Source of the DNA: Halomonas sp. LR3S48
GTDB lineage: Bacteria > Pseudomonadota > Gammaproteobacteria > Pseudomonadales > Halomonadaceae
Length of the DNA: 64,000 bases
Direction: 5' to 3'
Assembly: GCF_025725665.1 (NCBI RefSeq)
Contig: NZ_CP107009.1
Coordinates: 2,356,001-2,420,000, forward strand
The position numbers and the translations under genes are program-made. Numbering within the stretch: the first letter of the stretch is position 1; each line of letters begins with the position of its first letter. Shown one piece after another: positions 40,593 through 49,423 of this stretch. The notes under the pieces were generated by a model that was not told the DNA's origin, did not search any database, and was given only the letters and a program-made list of their open reading frames with translations.

Positions 40593-42119
40593 CTAGACCG
40601 GAACAGACGCCGACGTTGCGGAATGGCCGTCGTTCGAACCCGGCGGCGCCGTGACGATGGACTTCAACTCCGGTGTGGGCTCTGAAAGCCTGGCAAGGTC
40701 CGGTTTCGGCCGACGTGTTGTCGGTATCGATTCGAAGCCCAGCTCGATGGCCTGAGCGGCCTGCAGCAATTGGGCGTCGCCCCTGAACTTGCCGATCACC
40801 TGGATGCCGAATGGCATGCCGGCATGATCAATGCCGCACGGCATCGACAGGACCGGGTTGTTGGCCAGCGTGACGACATAGGTGAGTGCCAGCCAGCGAT
40901 AGTACGGTGAGAGCGTCATGCCGTCGATACGGTCGGCATAGGGCTGCTGCCAGCCGAAGGGAGTGACCGGCGATACCGGAGCAAGCACTACATCCACGTC
41001 GGCAATGGTCTGCTGGAAGCTTCGAAAAAGCCGTGTCTGTTCGGCATGAGCCCAGGCCCGGTCGGCCAGGGTCATGGATGAGCCGATCTCATAGTTGACC
41101 CTGACGTCGGGGGCGAGGAGCGCCGGATTTCTCCTGTAGTCGTCATGGAAGGCGGCAACGAAACTCTCGGCACGAATGATGTCGAAGCACCGATCAGCCT
41201 CGCTCAAGTCGAAATCGAGCGGTCGACAGTCACCGAACAGTGGCGCAATCGTTTCCATGCGTTCGCGGAATACCTTGCGTATGCCACTGTCGACGGCGCA
41301 CACGCCGAAGTCCTCGGTATAGCCAACTCGCAATGCCCTCAGGTCTGGCGGAGCGGAAGTATCGAAGATGGCGGGATCGTTCTTTCCGGAGAGCGGGTCG
41401 CGCGAGTCACAGCCGACCATTGCACGAAGTAGCAAGCAAATATCGCCAACGTTTCGCGCCATGGGGCCAAGCAGAGATATCGATGACCAGCCAAGTGGGC
41501 GGGTCGCGTGTGGCACAAGGTCGGGAGAGGGGCGAAAGCCCACGACGCCGCATAGTGCAGCCGGAATGCGCAGTGACCCGCCGGTGTCCGATCCGGTGCA
41601 AAGGGGAAGCATGTCGAGAGCGAGTGCCGCGGCCGATCCCCCCGATGACCCGCCGGCATTCAACATGGGATCGAAGGGGTTTCCGGTGGCCCCCCACACC
41701 GGGTTCCTGGTATTGGCGCCGGCGCCCATCTCCGGCACATTGGTCTTGCCGACCACGATGGCCCCGGCCTGGCGCAGCGATGCCACCAAGGGCTGGTCGG
41801 CAGTGGGAACGTGGTCCCGAAAACGAGGAGAGCCATAGGTCGTGAGGAGGTCCTTCGTTTCCTGAAGGTCCTTGATCCCGATGGGCAGGCCGTGCAGCGG
41901 ACCGATGGGGTCGCCGCGGCGCAAGTGACGCTCCGCTTCGCGTGCTTCTGCACGGGCCCGTTCATAGCTGGTAGCAGTAATGGCATTGACTGCCGGGTTC
42001 AGTCGTTCGATCCGTGAAATACAGGATGACAGGATCTCGACGGGTGAGACTTCTCCCTGCCGCATCAGGAGCGACAGTTCGTTAGCCGAAAGGGGCGCCA
42101 GGAGGTTGTCTACAGACAT
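40593..42119 (-). CDS. Amidase signature enzyme
   Basis: A 508-residue hydrolase of the amidase signature family. The catalytic Lys is in LPIGIKDLQETKDLL, and the cis-Ser and nucleophilic Ser are in GGSSGGSAAALAL with CTGSDTGGSLRIPA. The fold is complete. It is not GatA: no gatB or gatC is adjacent, and the context is catabolic. It probably hydrolyses an amide brought in by the TRAP transporter encoded directly downstream, giving an acid that the cell can use. A LysR-box-like dyad lies 97 bases upstream. Confidence 0.88.
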   Translation of the reverse strand: MSVDNLLAPLSANELSLLMRQGEVSPVEILSSCISRIERLNPAVNAITATSYERARAEAREAERHLRRGDPIGPLHGLPIGIKDLQETKDLLTTYGSPRFRDHVPTADQPLVASLRQAGAIVVGKTNVPEMGAGANTRNPVWGATGNPFDPMLNAGGSSGGSAAALALDMLPLCTGSDTGGSLRIPAALCGVVGFRPSPDLVPHATRPLGWSSISLLGPMARNVGDICLLLRAMVGCDSRDPLSGKNDPAIFDTSAPPDLRALRVGYTEDFGVCAVDSGIRKVFRERMETIAPLFGDCRPLDFDLSEADRCFDIIRAESFVAAFHDDYRRNPALLAPDVRVNYEIGSSMTLADRAWAHAEQTRLFRSFQQTIADVDVVLAPVSPVTPFGWQQPYADRIDGMTLSPYYRWLALTYVVTLANNPVLSMPCGIDHAGMPFGIQVIGKFRGDAQLLQAAQAIELGFESIPTTRRPKPDLARLSEPTPELKSIVTAPPGSNDGHSATSASVPV

Positions 42120-42215
42120 GGGTCACGCCTCAACCGAGCAAAGGGTCCAAGGATTGCCATGACTCGAGCGTACTCAGCGGGCTGGAGGCGGACCAATGAA
42201 ATCTTGCGGCCAGCA

Positions 42216-42233
42216 CATTACCAAAAGGTAATG
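42216..42233. promoter_or_regulatory. LysR-type operator candidate upstream of the amidase
   Basis: CATTACC-AAAA-GGTAATG (42216-42233), a perfect 7-bp dyad of the T-N11-A type bound by LysR regulators. It stands between the LysR gene and the amidase gene, both on the minus strand. A shorter CCATC/GATGG dyad follows at 42234-42244. Confidence 0.6.
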
Positions 42234-42261
42234 CCATCGGATGGTAAGTCGTTTGTCGATG

Positions 42262-43218
42262 TCACAGGGGGGCGAAGCGTGATTGCCGACTGGCCTGCTC
42301 CAGACACTCGCGAAACAGGTTGGACGTCGCATTGGACGAATCCTTTCTCCAGTAACAGCGAGCCTCCGAGAGTACGCCTTCCATTTGCAGCGGCAGGATG
42401 GTCAGGTCTCCCTTGCCTGCATGGTGCCGCGCGAGCCATTGGGGCATGAGACTGATGAAGGGAGAGATTCGCATGAGCTCGATATTGAGCGGGAGTGACG
42501 TGGATTCGACATGACCGGGTGGAAATGCGAGCCCAGACCTGGCAAGAAAGGTATCGATGCCCTGTCGTGCCAGCGATCCCGCGGCCGGGCTGATCCATGG
42601 CCAGGCGACCGCATCCTTCCAGTCGATATCCTGTCGTCCTGCCAGTGGGTGCTGCACGCCGGCCACCAGCAGAATGGGTTCGCGCAGAAGGGCGGCCTGC
42701 TCGATCCCTTCACGGAAGAGGGGTTCCCAGACCCGGGCGATCAGCAAATCCAACCCGCCGCTCTCCAGCATCGGTAACAGCTGATTGAAATGCCCCTCCA
42801 CGACCGAGACGACCGCTGGCGGTGCAGTAACCTTCAGCAATCTTATCGCCTCCGGCAGCAGAGTCGGGGCAAGCGAAGTGACGACTCCTACCACGACTCG
42901 GCCGCCCAGTCCTCGATGCAGGGCATCGACGTCGAACTCGGCCCGTTCGATCTGCTGCACGACTTCCCTCGCATGCGTGGCCAGCCTTTCTCCAATGGGG
43001 GTCAGGACGATGCGGTTGCCCTGTCGTTGCACGATGGGGGCATTCAGGGCCCGCTCGATTTCGCCGATCTGTTTGGAAATCGCGGGCTGAGTGACATTCA
43101 GTTCCTGCGCCACGCGACTGACCTGTCCCATCTCGGCCAGCATGGCGATCGTGCGCAGGTGCCTGAGTTTCAACACGTGCTTGAAGAATCGCTTGATGTC
43201 CTGATTGGCTTCCGGCAT
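42262..43218 (-). CDS. LysR-family transcriptional regulator
   Basis: A 318-residue regulator. The N-terminal helix-turn-helix is in MGQVSRVAQELNVTQPAISK with the following QIGEIERAL; the C-terminal effector-binding domain starts near residue 105 (GRVVVGVVTSLAPTLLPEAI). LysR proteins usually activate a neighbouring operon when bound to a pathway intermediate. Its gene lies directly before the amidase-TRAP operon on the same strand, so that operon is the probable target. Confidence 0.9.
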   Translation of the reverse strand: MPEANQDIKRFFKHVLKLRHLRTIAMLAEMGQVSRVAQELNVTQPAISKQIGEIERALNAPIVQRQGNRIVLTPIGERLATHAREVVQQIERAEFDVDALHRGLGGRVVVGVVTSLAPTLLPEAIRLLKVTAPPAVVSVVEGHFNQLLPMLESGGLDLLIARVWEPLFREGIEQAALLREPILLVAGVQHPLAGRQDIDWKDAVAWPWISPAAGSLARQGIDTFLARSGLAFPPGHVESTSLPLNIELMRISPFISLMPQWLARHHAGKGDLTILPLQMEGVLSEARCYWRKDSSNATSNLFRECLEQASRQSRFAPL

Positions 43219-43254
43219 CTCGGTGTTCTCGATAGAGGAGTCGCTGCTGGCCCA

Positions 43255-43974
43255 CTAGTTGAAACCGGCGAGGAGCAGCCCTCGTGAGGCAACGTCGAAG
43301 TGCTTCTCGAGAGCAGAGCGAGCCGCACCGGGATCACGTGCAGCGATCGCCTCTGCGATCGCTGCATGCAGAGCCATGACCTCCTCGCGCGCAGTCTCCG
43401 AGGTGCGATAGCGCCAAACGATGGCGTTGGTGTCGCGCATGGTGGCAGTCAGGGCCGATACCAGTACCGGAAACAATGGATTCCGTGTCGCCTGTGCCAT
43501 CGCTATGTGAAACGCGATGTCGGATTCGGTCATTTCCTCAACCTCGTCGCGCGCCAGCCGCATCCGGTCGGCCAGATCCAAGAGCTCACGCGCCTCGGCC
43601 TCGCTGCGTCTCACTGCCGCCAACTCCACGATACGCAGCTCAATGGCACGTCGCGCATCCAGCAACTGTTGGGGATTGAGCTGCTCGGTGCGCAGGGCAT
43701 GCGACAGGGTCAAGGTGATGGCTGTATCGTCGAACACCGCCACGCGTGTCCGGCGGCCGGCGCTCATCTCGAGCACGCGCATGGCGGCCAGCGATTTGAA
43801 TGCCTCACGCACCACGGTACGGCTGACCTCGAGCACCTCGATGAAATGAGCCTCGCTCGGCAGCAGATCGCCTGCCATAAGCCCCTGTCGATGAATGTGG
43901 TCAAGAATGCTGCGCATCGCTTTATCCACCATCGTCTCGGGGGCTGCGTCCTCACTGTCATACTTCACTGTCAT
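43255..43974 (-). CDS. GntR-family regulator, FadR subfamily with FCD domain
   Basis: A 239-residue repressor-type protein. The start at 43974 has AGAGGA 7 bases upstream. The winged helix holds LLPSEAHFIEVLEVSRTVVR. The FCD ligand domain carries the metal ligands Asp and His in TESDIAFHIAMAQATRNPLF, and His in VMALHAAIAEAI and LEKHFD. Such proteins respond to small organic acids such as lactate, gluconate or glycolate. It diverges from the FAD-linked dehydrogenase gene across a region with two strong palindromes. Confidence 0.9.
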   Translation of the reverse strand: MTVKYDSEDAAPETMVDKAMRSILDHIHRQGLMAGDLLPSEAHFIEVLEVSRTVVREAFKSLAAMRVLEMSAGRRTRVAVFDDTAITLTLSHALRTEQLNPQQLLDARRAIELRIVELAAVRRSEAEARELLDLADRMRLARDEVEEMTESDIAFHIAMAQATRNPLFPVLVSALTATMRDTNAIVWRYRTSETAREEVMALHAAIAEAIAARDPGAARSALEKHFDVASRGLLLAGFN

Positions 43975-44079
43975 CCGACATCCTCTGCCCAGGGTCTCGC
44001 CGCGTGCCTGCAATTCATGATGCCACACGGGCAGGGCGTCTGGTTGCATCCTTCTCAACTTCTAACATATCTTGTGCAA

Positions 44080-44115
44080 AACCTATCATATAGGTTAGCT
44101 AGTACCGCGCGGTAC
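44080..44115. promoter_or_regulatory. Two operator-like palindromes between gntR-type gene and dehydrogenase
   Basis: AACCTAT-CAT-ATAGGTT (44080-44096) and the perfect 14-base GTACCGCGCGGTAC (44102-44115), placed between the divergent starts. The first is the more GntR-like. Both suit repression of the dehydrogenase and of the regulator itself. Confidence 0.55.
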
Positions 44116-44148
44116 GACCGGGCGAAGAGATCAAGGAGGGAAACATCA

Positions 44149-45525
44149 ATGAAACCCGTGATTGAAGCGCTGGTCGATGCCTTGGGCGAGCAGGCCGTGG
44201 TGCATGGAGCCCAAGTCGCACAGCGTGCTACGAGCTACTGGGATGCATCCCCCACCCAGGCACTTGCGGTGGTCAAGCCGCGTACCACCGATGAGGTCAG
44301 TACGGCGCTCGAGATTTGCCATCGCTACGACCAGCCCATCGTCACCCAGGGCGGGCTGACGGGGTGCGTACAAGGCGCGGTAGCCTCGAACGAAGAGGTC
44401 ATCATCTCGCTGGAGCGCATGAACGCCATCGAATCCATCGATCCGATCGGAGGCAGTGCGACGGTCCAGGCGGGCGTTACCTTGCAGGCCCTGCAGGAGG
44501 CGGCGCGCGAGCACGACTGCCTGTTTGCACTGGACCTGGGGGCACGCGGCAGCTGCACCATTGGTGGCAACGTGGCGACCAACGCCGGGGGCATCAGCGT
44601 GATGCGCTATGGCATGATGCGAAGCCAGGTTCTCGGTCTGGAAGCGGTGCTCGCCGACGGCACGGTGATGTCGAGCATGGACGAGGTGCTCAAGAACAAT
44701 GCGGGCTACGATCTCAAGCACTTGATGATCGGTACCGAAGGCACGCTCGGGATCGTGACCCGGGCGGTACTGCGCCTGCACCCGTTGCCGAGAAGTTGCA
44801 ATACAGCCCTGGCCGCCCTGACTTCTTTCGAGGCGGTGACGCAGCTGCTGACGGAGATGCAGAGAAACCTGGCAGGCACACTGAGCGCTTACGAGGTGAT
44901 GTGGAACAGCTACTACCAAGCGGCTACCGAACCGGGAGGGCATGCGCCGCTATTGGACCGGGAGTATCCGTTCTACGTCCTGCTGCAGGCAGAAGGTGCC
45001 GACCATGAGCGCGATGCGGCCCTCTTCGAGCGTTTGCTCGAGGGCGCGCTGGAAACCGGCGTGATCGTCGATGCGGTGATCCCGAAATCCGAGGCCGAGC
45101 GTCGCGCCCTGTGGGATGTGCGCGAGAATTTCGAGGCCATGCTCGCGGGGCGAACGACCTTCCTCTACGACGTGAGCCTGCCGATCCGGCAGATGGCCAG
45201 CTATGCGGAAGCCGTCAGGCAGCGAATCGTCGCTCGCTGGCCCGCCGCGCGCTGTATCCAGTTCGGTCATATCGCCGACGGTAACCTGCACCTCTTCATA
45301 CAGCCCGGGAGCGAGGATGCCGATCACCTGGCAAGCGACGAGGCAGTCTACGCGCCCTTGCTCGACGTGGGTGGATCGGTGTCGGCCGAGCATGGTATCG
45401 GGGTCGAGAAGATGGCCTGGCTTGCCCGGAGCCGAAGCGAGACCGAGGTCGAGCTCATGCGTACCCTCAAGCGTGCCTGGGACCCCAAGAATCTGCTCAA
45501 CCCTGGGAGAGTGTTTTCGCTGTAG
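44149..45525 (+). CDS. FAD-linked oxidase, D-2-hydroxyacid dehydrogenase type (GlcD-like)
   Basis: A flavoprotein of 458 aa that oxidises a 2-hydroxyacid such as D-lactate or D-2-hydroxyglutarate. The FAD-binding domain shows VTQGGLTGCVQGAVASNEEV and GNVATNAGGISVMRYGMMR; the C-terminal oxidase domain shows IQFGHIADGNLHLFIQPGSE and SAEHGIGVEKMAWLARS, ending NPGRVFSL. AAGGAGG lies 7 bases before the ATG at 44149. The divergent FCD-type regulator would sense an organic acid, which fits. No glcEF subunits follow, so it is a stand-alone D2HGDH/Dld-like enzyme. Confidence 0.9.
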   Translation: MKPVIEALVDALGEQAVVHGAQVAQRATSYWDASPTQALAVVKPRTTDEVSTALEICHRYDQPIVTQGGLTGCVQGAVASNEEVIISLERMNAIESIDPIGGSATVQAGVTLQALQEAAREHDCLFALDLGARGSCTIGGNVATNAGGISVMRYGMMRSQVLGLEAVLADGTVMSSMDEVLKNNAGYDLKHLMIGTEGTLGIVTRAVLRLHPLPRSCNTALAALTSFEAVTQLLTEMQRNLAGTLSAYEVMWNSYYQAATEPGGHAPLLDREYPFYVLLQAEGADHERDAALFERLLEGALETGVIVDAVIPKSEAERRALWDVRENFEAMLAGRTTFLYDVSLPIRQMASYAEAVRQRIVARWPAARCIQFGHIADGNLHLFIQPGSEDADHLASDEAVYAPLLDVGGSVSAEHGIGVEKMAWLARSRSETEVELMRTLKRAWDPKNLLNPGRVFSL

Positions 45526-45534
45526 TGACCGGTT

Positions 45535-46743
45535 TCAATCGCCCCTGAGCCAGAGGCAGTCGATCGGATCTCCCTCCTTGATGTGAGAGTCCGCCGGAAT
45601 CGCCGCCAGTGCATCGGCATCCACGCAGGAGGAGAGCACACCGGAGCCCTGATCCGGAAAGGCGTGCGCTATGATGCCACTCTGATCCATGCTCAGTCGG
45701 ACGCGCATATAGTGCCGCCGAGGCCCGGTGTGGGTGGAGAATGCAGCTCTCGATGGCAGCGTCGGCAGGCTGGCCAGGCGAGGGCAGGCGAGCAGGGCGC
45801 CCATCAGAGGGCGCAGGAAGAGCCAGGCGGCAACGAAGCTGGAGACGGGATTGCCAGGCAGGCCGACGAAGCGCACTTCGCGCCCATCTCTGGCGGGAAG
45901 CCTCCCCAGCGCCAGGGGTTTGCCGGGCTTGAGTGCCAGACGCCACAGGTCGAGCTGGCCGATAGCCTCGAGGGCAGCCTTGACATGGTCCTCCTCGCCG
46001 ACGCTGACGCCGCCAGTGGTCACCACCACGTCGGCCTGTTCCGCCGCCAGCGCCAGCATGGCGCGTGTGTCTTCTGCGTCATCGGGCATCGAGGCGCTGA
46101 AGGAGACCTCGGCACCAAACCGTTCCAGCAAATCCCGCAGCATGGGCCGGTTGCTGTTGTAGATCTGGCCGGCGGCCAGCGGCTGGCCAGGCTCGACGAT
46201 TTCGTCACCGCTGGTGAGCAGGGCGACACGCGGCCGTCGACGCACCGACACCTCGACGATGCCCTGGCTCGCCAGATGTCCCAACGCTGCGGCATCCAGG
46301 CGCTGCCCGCTGTCGAGCAGCACACCTCCCGCCGTTACATCGCTACCACGATGGCGTACGTTGTTGTCCTTCGGCACATGTCCCGGCATGAGTGCTTCAC
46401 TACCGTCGACCTCTACTTTTTCCTGCATCACCACGCAATCGGCGCCGGGCGGCAGCGGGGCACCGGTGAAGATCCGCGCGCAGGTGCCCCGCGCGAGAGG
46501 AAGTGGTTGGCTTCCCGCCGCAATACGCTGGCTGATCGACAGGCGTCGTCCGGCATCATCATGATGCAGGGCGTAACCGTCCATCGCGCTGTTGTCGAAC
46601 GGCGGCACGTCGAGCCGGGCAACGACCTCGTCGGCCAGAATCCGCCGTCCGGCCATTTCACAGGCCACGATTTCCGCTTCCACCGGGGCGAGGTCCTTGA
46701 GCAGGGCGGCAAGGGCCGCCTCGATGGACTGCAGTTCAGACAT
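45535..46743 (-). CDS. moeA: Molybdopterin molybdenumtransferase MoeA
   Basis: Inserts molybdate into adenylated molybdopterin (402 aa). Family segments are DNSAMDGYALHHDDAGRRLS, IFTGAPLPPGADCVVMQEKV, VVTTGGVSVGEEDHVKAALE and VGLPGNPVSSFVAAWLFLRP. The start at 46743 lies inside the end of moaB (8-base overlap), so the two are coupled. The stop is 9 bases from the convergent dehydrogenase end. Upstream in-frame starts lie within moaB and are not needed. Confidence 0.94.
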   Translation of the reverse strand: MSELQSIEAALAALLKDLAPVEAEIVACEMAGRRILADEVVARLDVPPFDNSAMDGYALHHDDAGRRLSISQRIAAGSQPLPLARGTCARIFTGAPLPPGADCVVMQEKVEVDGSEALMPGHVPKDNNVRHRGSDVTAGGVLLDSGQRLDAAALGHLASQGIVEVSVRRRPRVALLTSGDEIVEPGQPLAAGQIYNSNRPMLRDLLERFGAEVSFSASMPDDAEDTRAMLALAAEQADVVVTTGGVSVGEEDHVKAALEAIGQLDLWRLALKPGKPLALGRLPARDGREVRFVGLPGNPVSSFVAAWLFLRPLMGALLACPRLASLPTLPSRAAFSTHTGPRRHYMRVRLSMDQSGIIAHAFPDQGSGVLSSCVDADALAAIPADSHIKEGDPIDCLWLRGD

Positions 46744-47257
46744 GCTGACCTCGTTCGGGAATGACCAGGTTGGCGAAGTTGCATGGCTTGTGCCGGCTGT
46801 CGAGCTGTTCGGCGAGCAGGCCGTCCCAGGCCGTGCGGCAGGCACCGCTCGATCCCGGCAGACAGAACACCGCGGTGGCGTTGGCCAGCCCGCCGAGACA
46901 GCGGCTCTGGATGGTCGAACTGCCGATCTCCTGCCAGGAAAGCTGGCGGAACTGCTCGCCGAAACCCTCGATACGCTTGTCCAGTAGCACCGATACCGCT
47001 TCGGGGGTGGAATCCCGGCCGGTGAACCCGGTGCCGCCGGTGGTCAGAATCACCTGGACCTCAGGGCTGGCGATCCATTCGGAGACCACGGCACGGATAC
47101 GGTAGACATCGTCGATGACGATGCGTCGCTCGGCCAACTGATGTCCCGCCTCGGTGAGCCGCTCGGCGAGCAGGGCGCCGCTACGGTCGCTGTTGAAGTC
47201 GCGTGTATCGGAGACGGTCAGTACCGCAATCCTGAGCGGGATCATGGCCTCGCTCAT
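46736..47257 (-). CDS. moaB: Molybdenum cofactor biosynthesis protein MoaB
   Basis: Adenylates molybdopterin or assists that step (173 aa). RIAVLTVSDTRDFNSDRSGA, ILTTGGTGFTGRDSTPEAVS and VFCLPGSSGACRTAWDGLL are MoaB/MogA signatures. The start at 47257 is inside the end of the DUF1244 gene and gives the usual length. It is followed in overlap by moeA. Together they support use of molybdenum enzymes by this organism. Confidence 0.93.
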   Translation of the reverse strand: MSEAMIPLRIAVLTVSDTRDFNSDRSGALLAERLTEAGHQLAERRIVIDDVYRIRAVVSEWIASPEVQVILTTGGTGFTGRDSTPEAVSVLLDKRIEGFGEQFRQLSWQEIGSSTIQSRCLGGLANATAVFCLPGSSGACRTAWDGLLAEQLDSRHKPCNFANLVIPERGQHV

Positions 47258-47574
47258 GATTGCGACTCCCGCTTGCGCGCCTGCCGTTCCTCGAAGGCGG
47301 CCTGCTGCTCCGGAGTGGCCTCGCGCTGGTATTTGGCCTTCCACTCCGCATAAGGCATGCCATAGACGTACTCGCGCGCGGTCTCGTAGTCGAGTTCGGC
47401 CCCCTGGTCGTCGGCGGCGGCCACCAACCACTTGGACAGGCAGTTGCGACAGAAGTCGGCAAGAATCATCAAGTCGATATTCTGCACGTCCTTGTTGGCG
47501 TCCAGATGCTGAAGCAGGCGACGGAAGGCGGCGGCCTCGAGCTGGGTGCGTGTGGCGTCGTCGAGATGCTGCAT
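47254..47574 (-). CDS. DUF1244 family protein
   Basis: A 106-residue conserved protein of unknown function. VQNIDLMILADFCRNCLSKW with its two close cysteines, and AREYVYGMPYAEWKAKYQRE, are the family's signatures. The start at 47574 gives MQHLDDATRTQLEAAAFRRL. It overlaps the moaB start (ATGA), so it is the first gene of a DUF1244-moaB-moeA transcript. The link to molybdenum cofactor synthesis is suggested by order only. Confidence 0.88.
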   Translation of the reverse strand: MQHLDDATRTQLEAAAFRRLLQHLDANKDVQNIDLMILADFCRNCLSKWLVAAADDQGAELDYETAREYVYGMPYAEWKAKYQREATPEQQAAFEERQARKRESQS

Positions 47575-47633
47575 GACATTGGCTCCTGATTGAGTCGACT
47601 CAGGATAACAAAAAGATGCAACCATTTGACGAA

Positions 47634-48266
47634 TCAGGCGGTGTCCCCGCGCGTACAGACCGAGAGTACCACCGCATCCTCATCGCTCACCGAGACCAGC
47701 GCGTGCCCCATGTCGCTGTCGAAATAGATGCTGTCGCCACGTGACAGCTGCAGCGGTTCGTAGAATTCGGTGTAGAGCTGTATCTCGCCCTCCAGCACCA
47801 TCAGGAACTCTTCGCCGTCGTGGCGCACCCATTCGCTGAACTCATCGAAGCTGCGCGCCCGTACGATCGTCTTGAAGGGAATCATGCGCTTCTGGGCCAG
47901 CTCGCAACTGAGCAGCTCGTGCTCGTAGGTCGGCGTCGGGTGGCGCTGCCCATCGCCCTGGCGGGTCAGGTCTCGGCGGCCCATGGTGCGTGGCTGCGCC
48001 TTCGGTGGTGTCAACAGCTGCGGCAGGTCGATGCCCAGGCCGTTGATCAGTTTCTGCACCGCGGTGAACGTCGGCGAGATTTGATCGTTCTCGATCTTGG
48101 ACAGTGTGGAACGCGCCAGGCCGGTACGCTGGCTGACATCTTCCAGCGTCCACTGGTTGGCCAGGCGTATTTCCTTGAGCCGTTCACCGAGACGCAGCGG
48201 CTCGACGAACGCTTTGCGTCCCGAGGCGATGCGCAGTGCGGCCTGCTGGTCGGTAGTGGTGGACAT
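47634..48266 (-). CDS. XRE-family regulator with C-terminal cupin domain
   Basis: A 210-residue regulator. The N-terminal helix-turn-helix is WTLEDVSQRTGLARSTLSKI with ENDQISPTFTAVQKL; the C-terminal cupin has EEFLMVLEGEIQLYTEFYEP and GDSIYFDSDMGHALVSVSDE. Proteins of this shape sense small ligands such as polyamines, amino acids or ethanolamine-type compounds. The start at 48266 gives MSTTTDQQAALRIASG. The regulated gene is not evident; the deacetylase gene lies 113 bases upstream on the same strand. Confidence 0.88.
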   Translation of the reverse strand: MSTTTDQQAALRIASGRKAFVEPLRLGERLKEIRLANQWTLEDVSQRTGLARSTLSKIENDQISPTFTAVQKLINGLGIDLPQLLTPPKAQPRTMGRRDLTRQGDGQRHPTPTYEHELLSCELAQKRMIPFKTIVRARSFDEFSEWVRHDGEEFLMVLEGEIQLYTEFYEPLQLSRGDSIYFDSDMGHALVSVSDEDAVVLSVCTRGDTA

Positions 48267-48379
48267 CGATGAGTTCACTATAGGAAACAGAGTTTCCCGA
48301 AGCGTACCACAGAAGGGGGCCGCGCACCGGCCGGAAGGCGCCTTCGCGATGCGTGTAACCGACACTTGCCGGCTCTGAT

Positions 48380-49315
48380 TCAACCTTCGAAGGGCAGGCC
48401 GAGCAGCGCCTTGACGTGCGCCTCGGCGCTACGCCCCAGAGAGTCCAGGTCGTAGCCGCCCTCCAGCACCGAGACCAGTCGATTGTCGGCATACAACGCG
48501 GCGATGTCCAAGGCCAGCCGGGTGATCCAGTAGTAGTCCTCGTCTTCCAGGCACAGCTCGGCCAGGGGGTCGTCACGATGGGCGTCGAAACCGGCCGAGA
48601 CCAGTACCAGCTCGGGCTTGAAGGCGTGCAACGCCGGCAGCCAGTCGTCCTCGATCGCGCGGCGGAAGGCGGCGCTGTCGGTACCGGCCTCGAGTGGCGT
48701 ATTGACCACGTTCTGCCATTCGCTGCGCAAGTAGCGCCAAGGGTAGAAGGGGTACTGGAAGCTCGTGCAGATCTGGATGTCCGGATCGTCCTTGAAGATA
48801 TCGATGGTACCGTTGCACTGGTGCACGTCGAAATCGAGGATGGCGATACGGCGTGCCCCGTAGCGCGCGCGAGCATGCGCCGCGCCGACGGCGACATTGT
48901 TGTAGAAACAGAAGCCCATGGCATCGGTGGCTTCGGCATGATGCCCGGGCGGCCGCACGGCGCAGAACACGTTGTCGGCCTGACCGCGATATACCTGATC
49001 GACGCCGCGGATCACGGCACCTGCCGCCACCCGGGCGGCTTCCAGGCTGTCGGGATTCATCAGGGTGTCGCCATCAAGGCTGATGATGCCCGACTCGGGC
49101 AGGCACTTGTCGAGCGCGCGCAGGTGGCCCAGTGGGTGTACGCGGGCGAGTTCTTCTTCGCTGGCGGGGCGGGCTTCCGATTGCATGGTTTGCTGCAGCA
49201 ACCCACTGAGGGCCAGGCGGGCACGGATGGCCTCGAGGCGCAGGGGGCTTTCGGGGTGCTCCGGGCCCATATGGTGAAGGTCGCAGTCCGGGTGCGAGAT
49301 GAACGCCGTGATCAT
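48380..49315 (-). CDS. Histone deacetylase-like (acetoin utilisation/HDAC family) amidohydrolase
   Basis: A zinc-dependent deacetylase of 311 aa. The catalytic His pair is in RPPGHHAEATDAMGFCFYNN, and zinc ligands are in LDFDVHQCNGTIDIF and VSAGFDAHRDDPL; GGYDLDSLGRSAEAHV follows. The usual DVHHGNGT segment reads DVHQCNGT: the ligand His is kept but its neighbours differ. The start at 49315 was chosen because upstream codons run into the divergent gene. Members deacetylate polyamines, lysines or drugs. The divergent neighbour is a Pat-type acetyltransferase, so both may act on protein lysine acetylation. Confidence 0.9.
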   Translation of the reverse strand: MITAFISHPDCDLHHMGPEHPESPLRLEAIRARLALSGLLQQTMQSEARPASEEELARVHPLGHLRALDKCLPESGIISLDGDTLMNPDSLEAARVAAGAVIRGVDQVYRGQADNVFCAVRPPGHHAEATDAMGFCFYNNVAVGAAHARARYGARRIAILDFDVHQCNGTIDIFKDDPDIQICTSFQYPFYPWRYLRSEWQNVVNTPLEAGTDSAAFRRAIEDDWLPALHAFKPELVLVSAGFDAHRDDPLAELCLEDEDYYWITRLALDIAALYADNRLVSVLEGGYDLDSLGRSAEAHVKALLGLPFEG

Positions 49316-49423
49316 ATGGAACTCCAGAGTGACTGAAGTCACCTTAATGCGCGCAAGCCCTTGCACAACAGTGTCAATAAGTCGTACACAAGGAGGCATC
49401 CACTGCTCTGCTGAGGTGACGTC

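Noticed and set aside
43300..44148. Very long reading frame upstream of the dehydrogenase on the plus strand.
   Set aside because: It lies opposite the GntR-type gene and lacks a domain. The ATG at 44149 has a perfect ribosome site and starts the FAD-binding domain.
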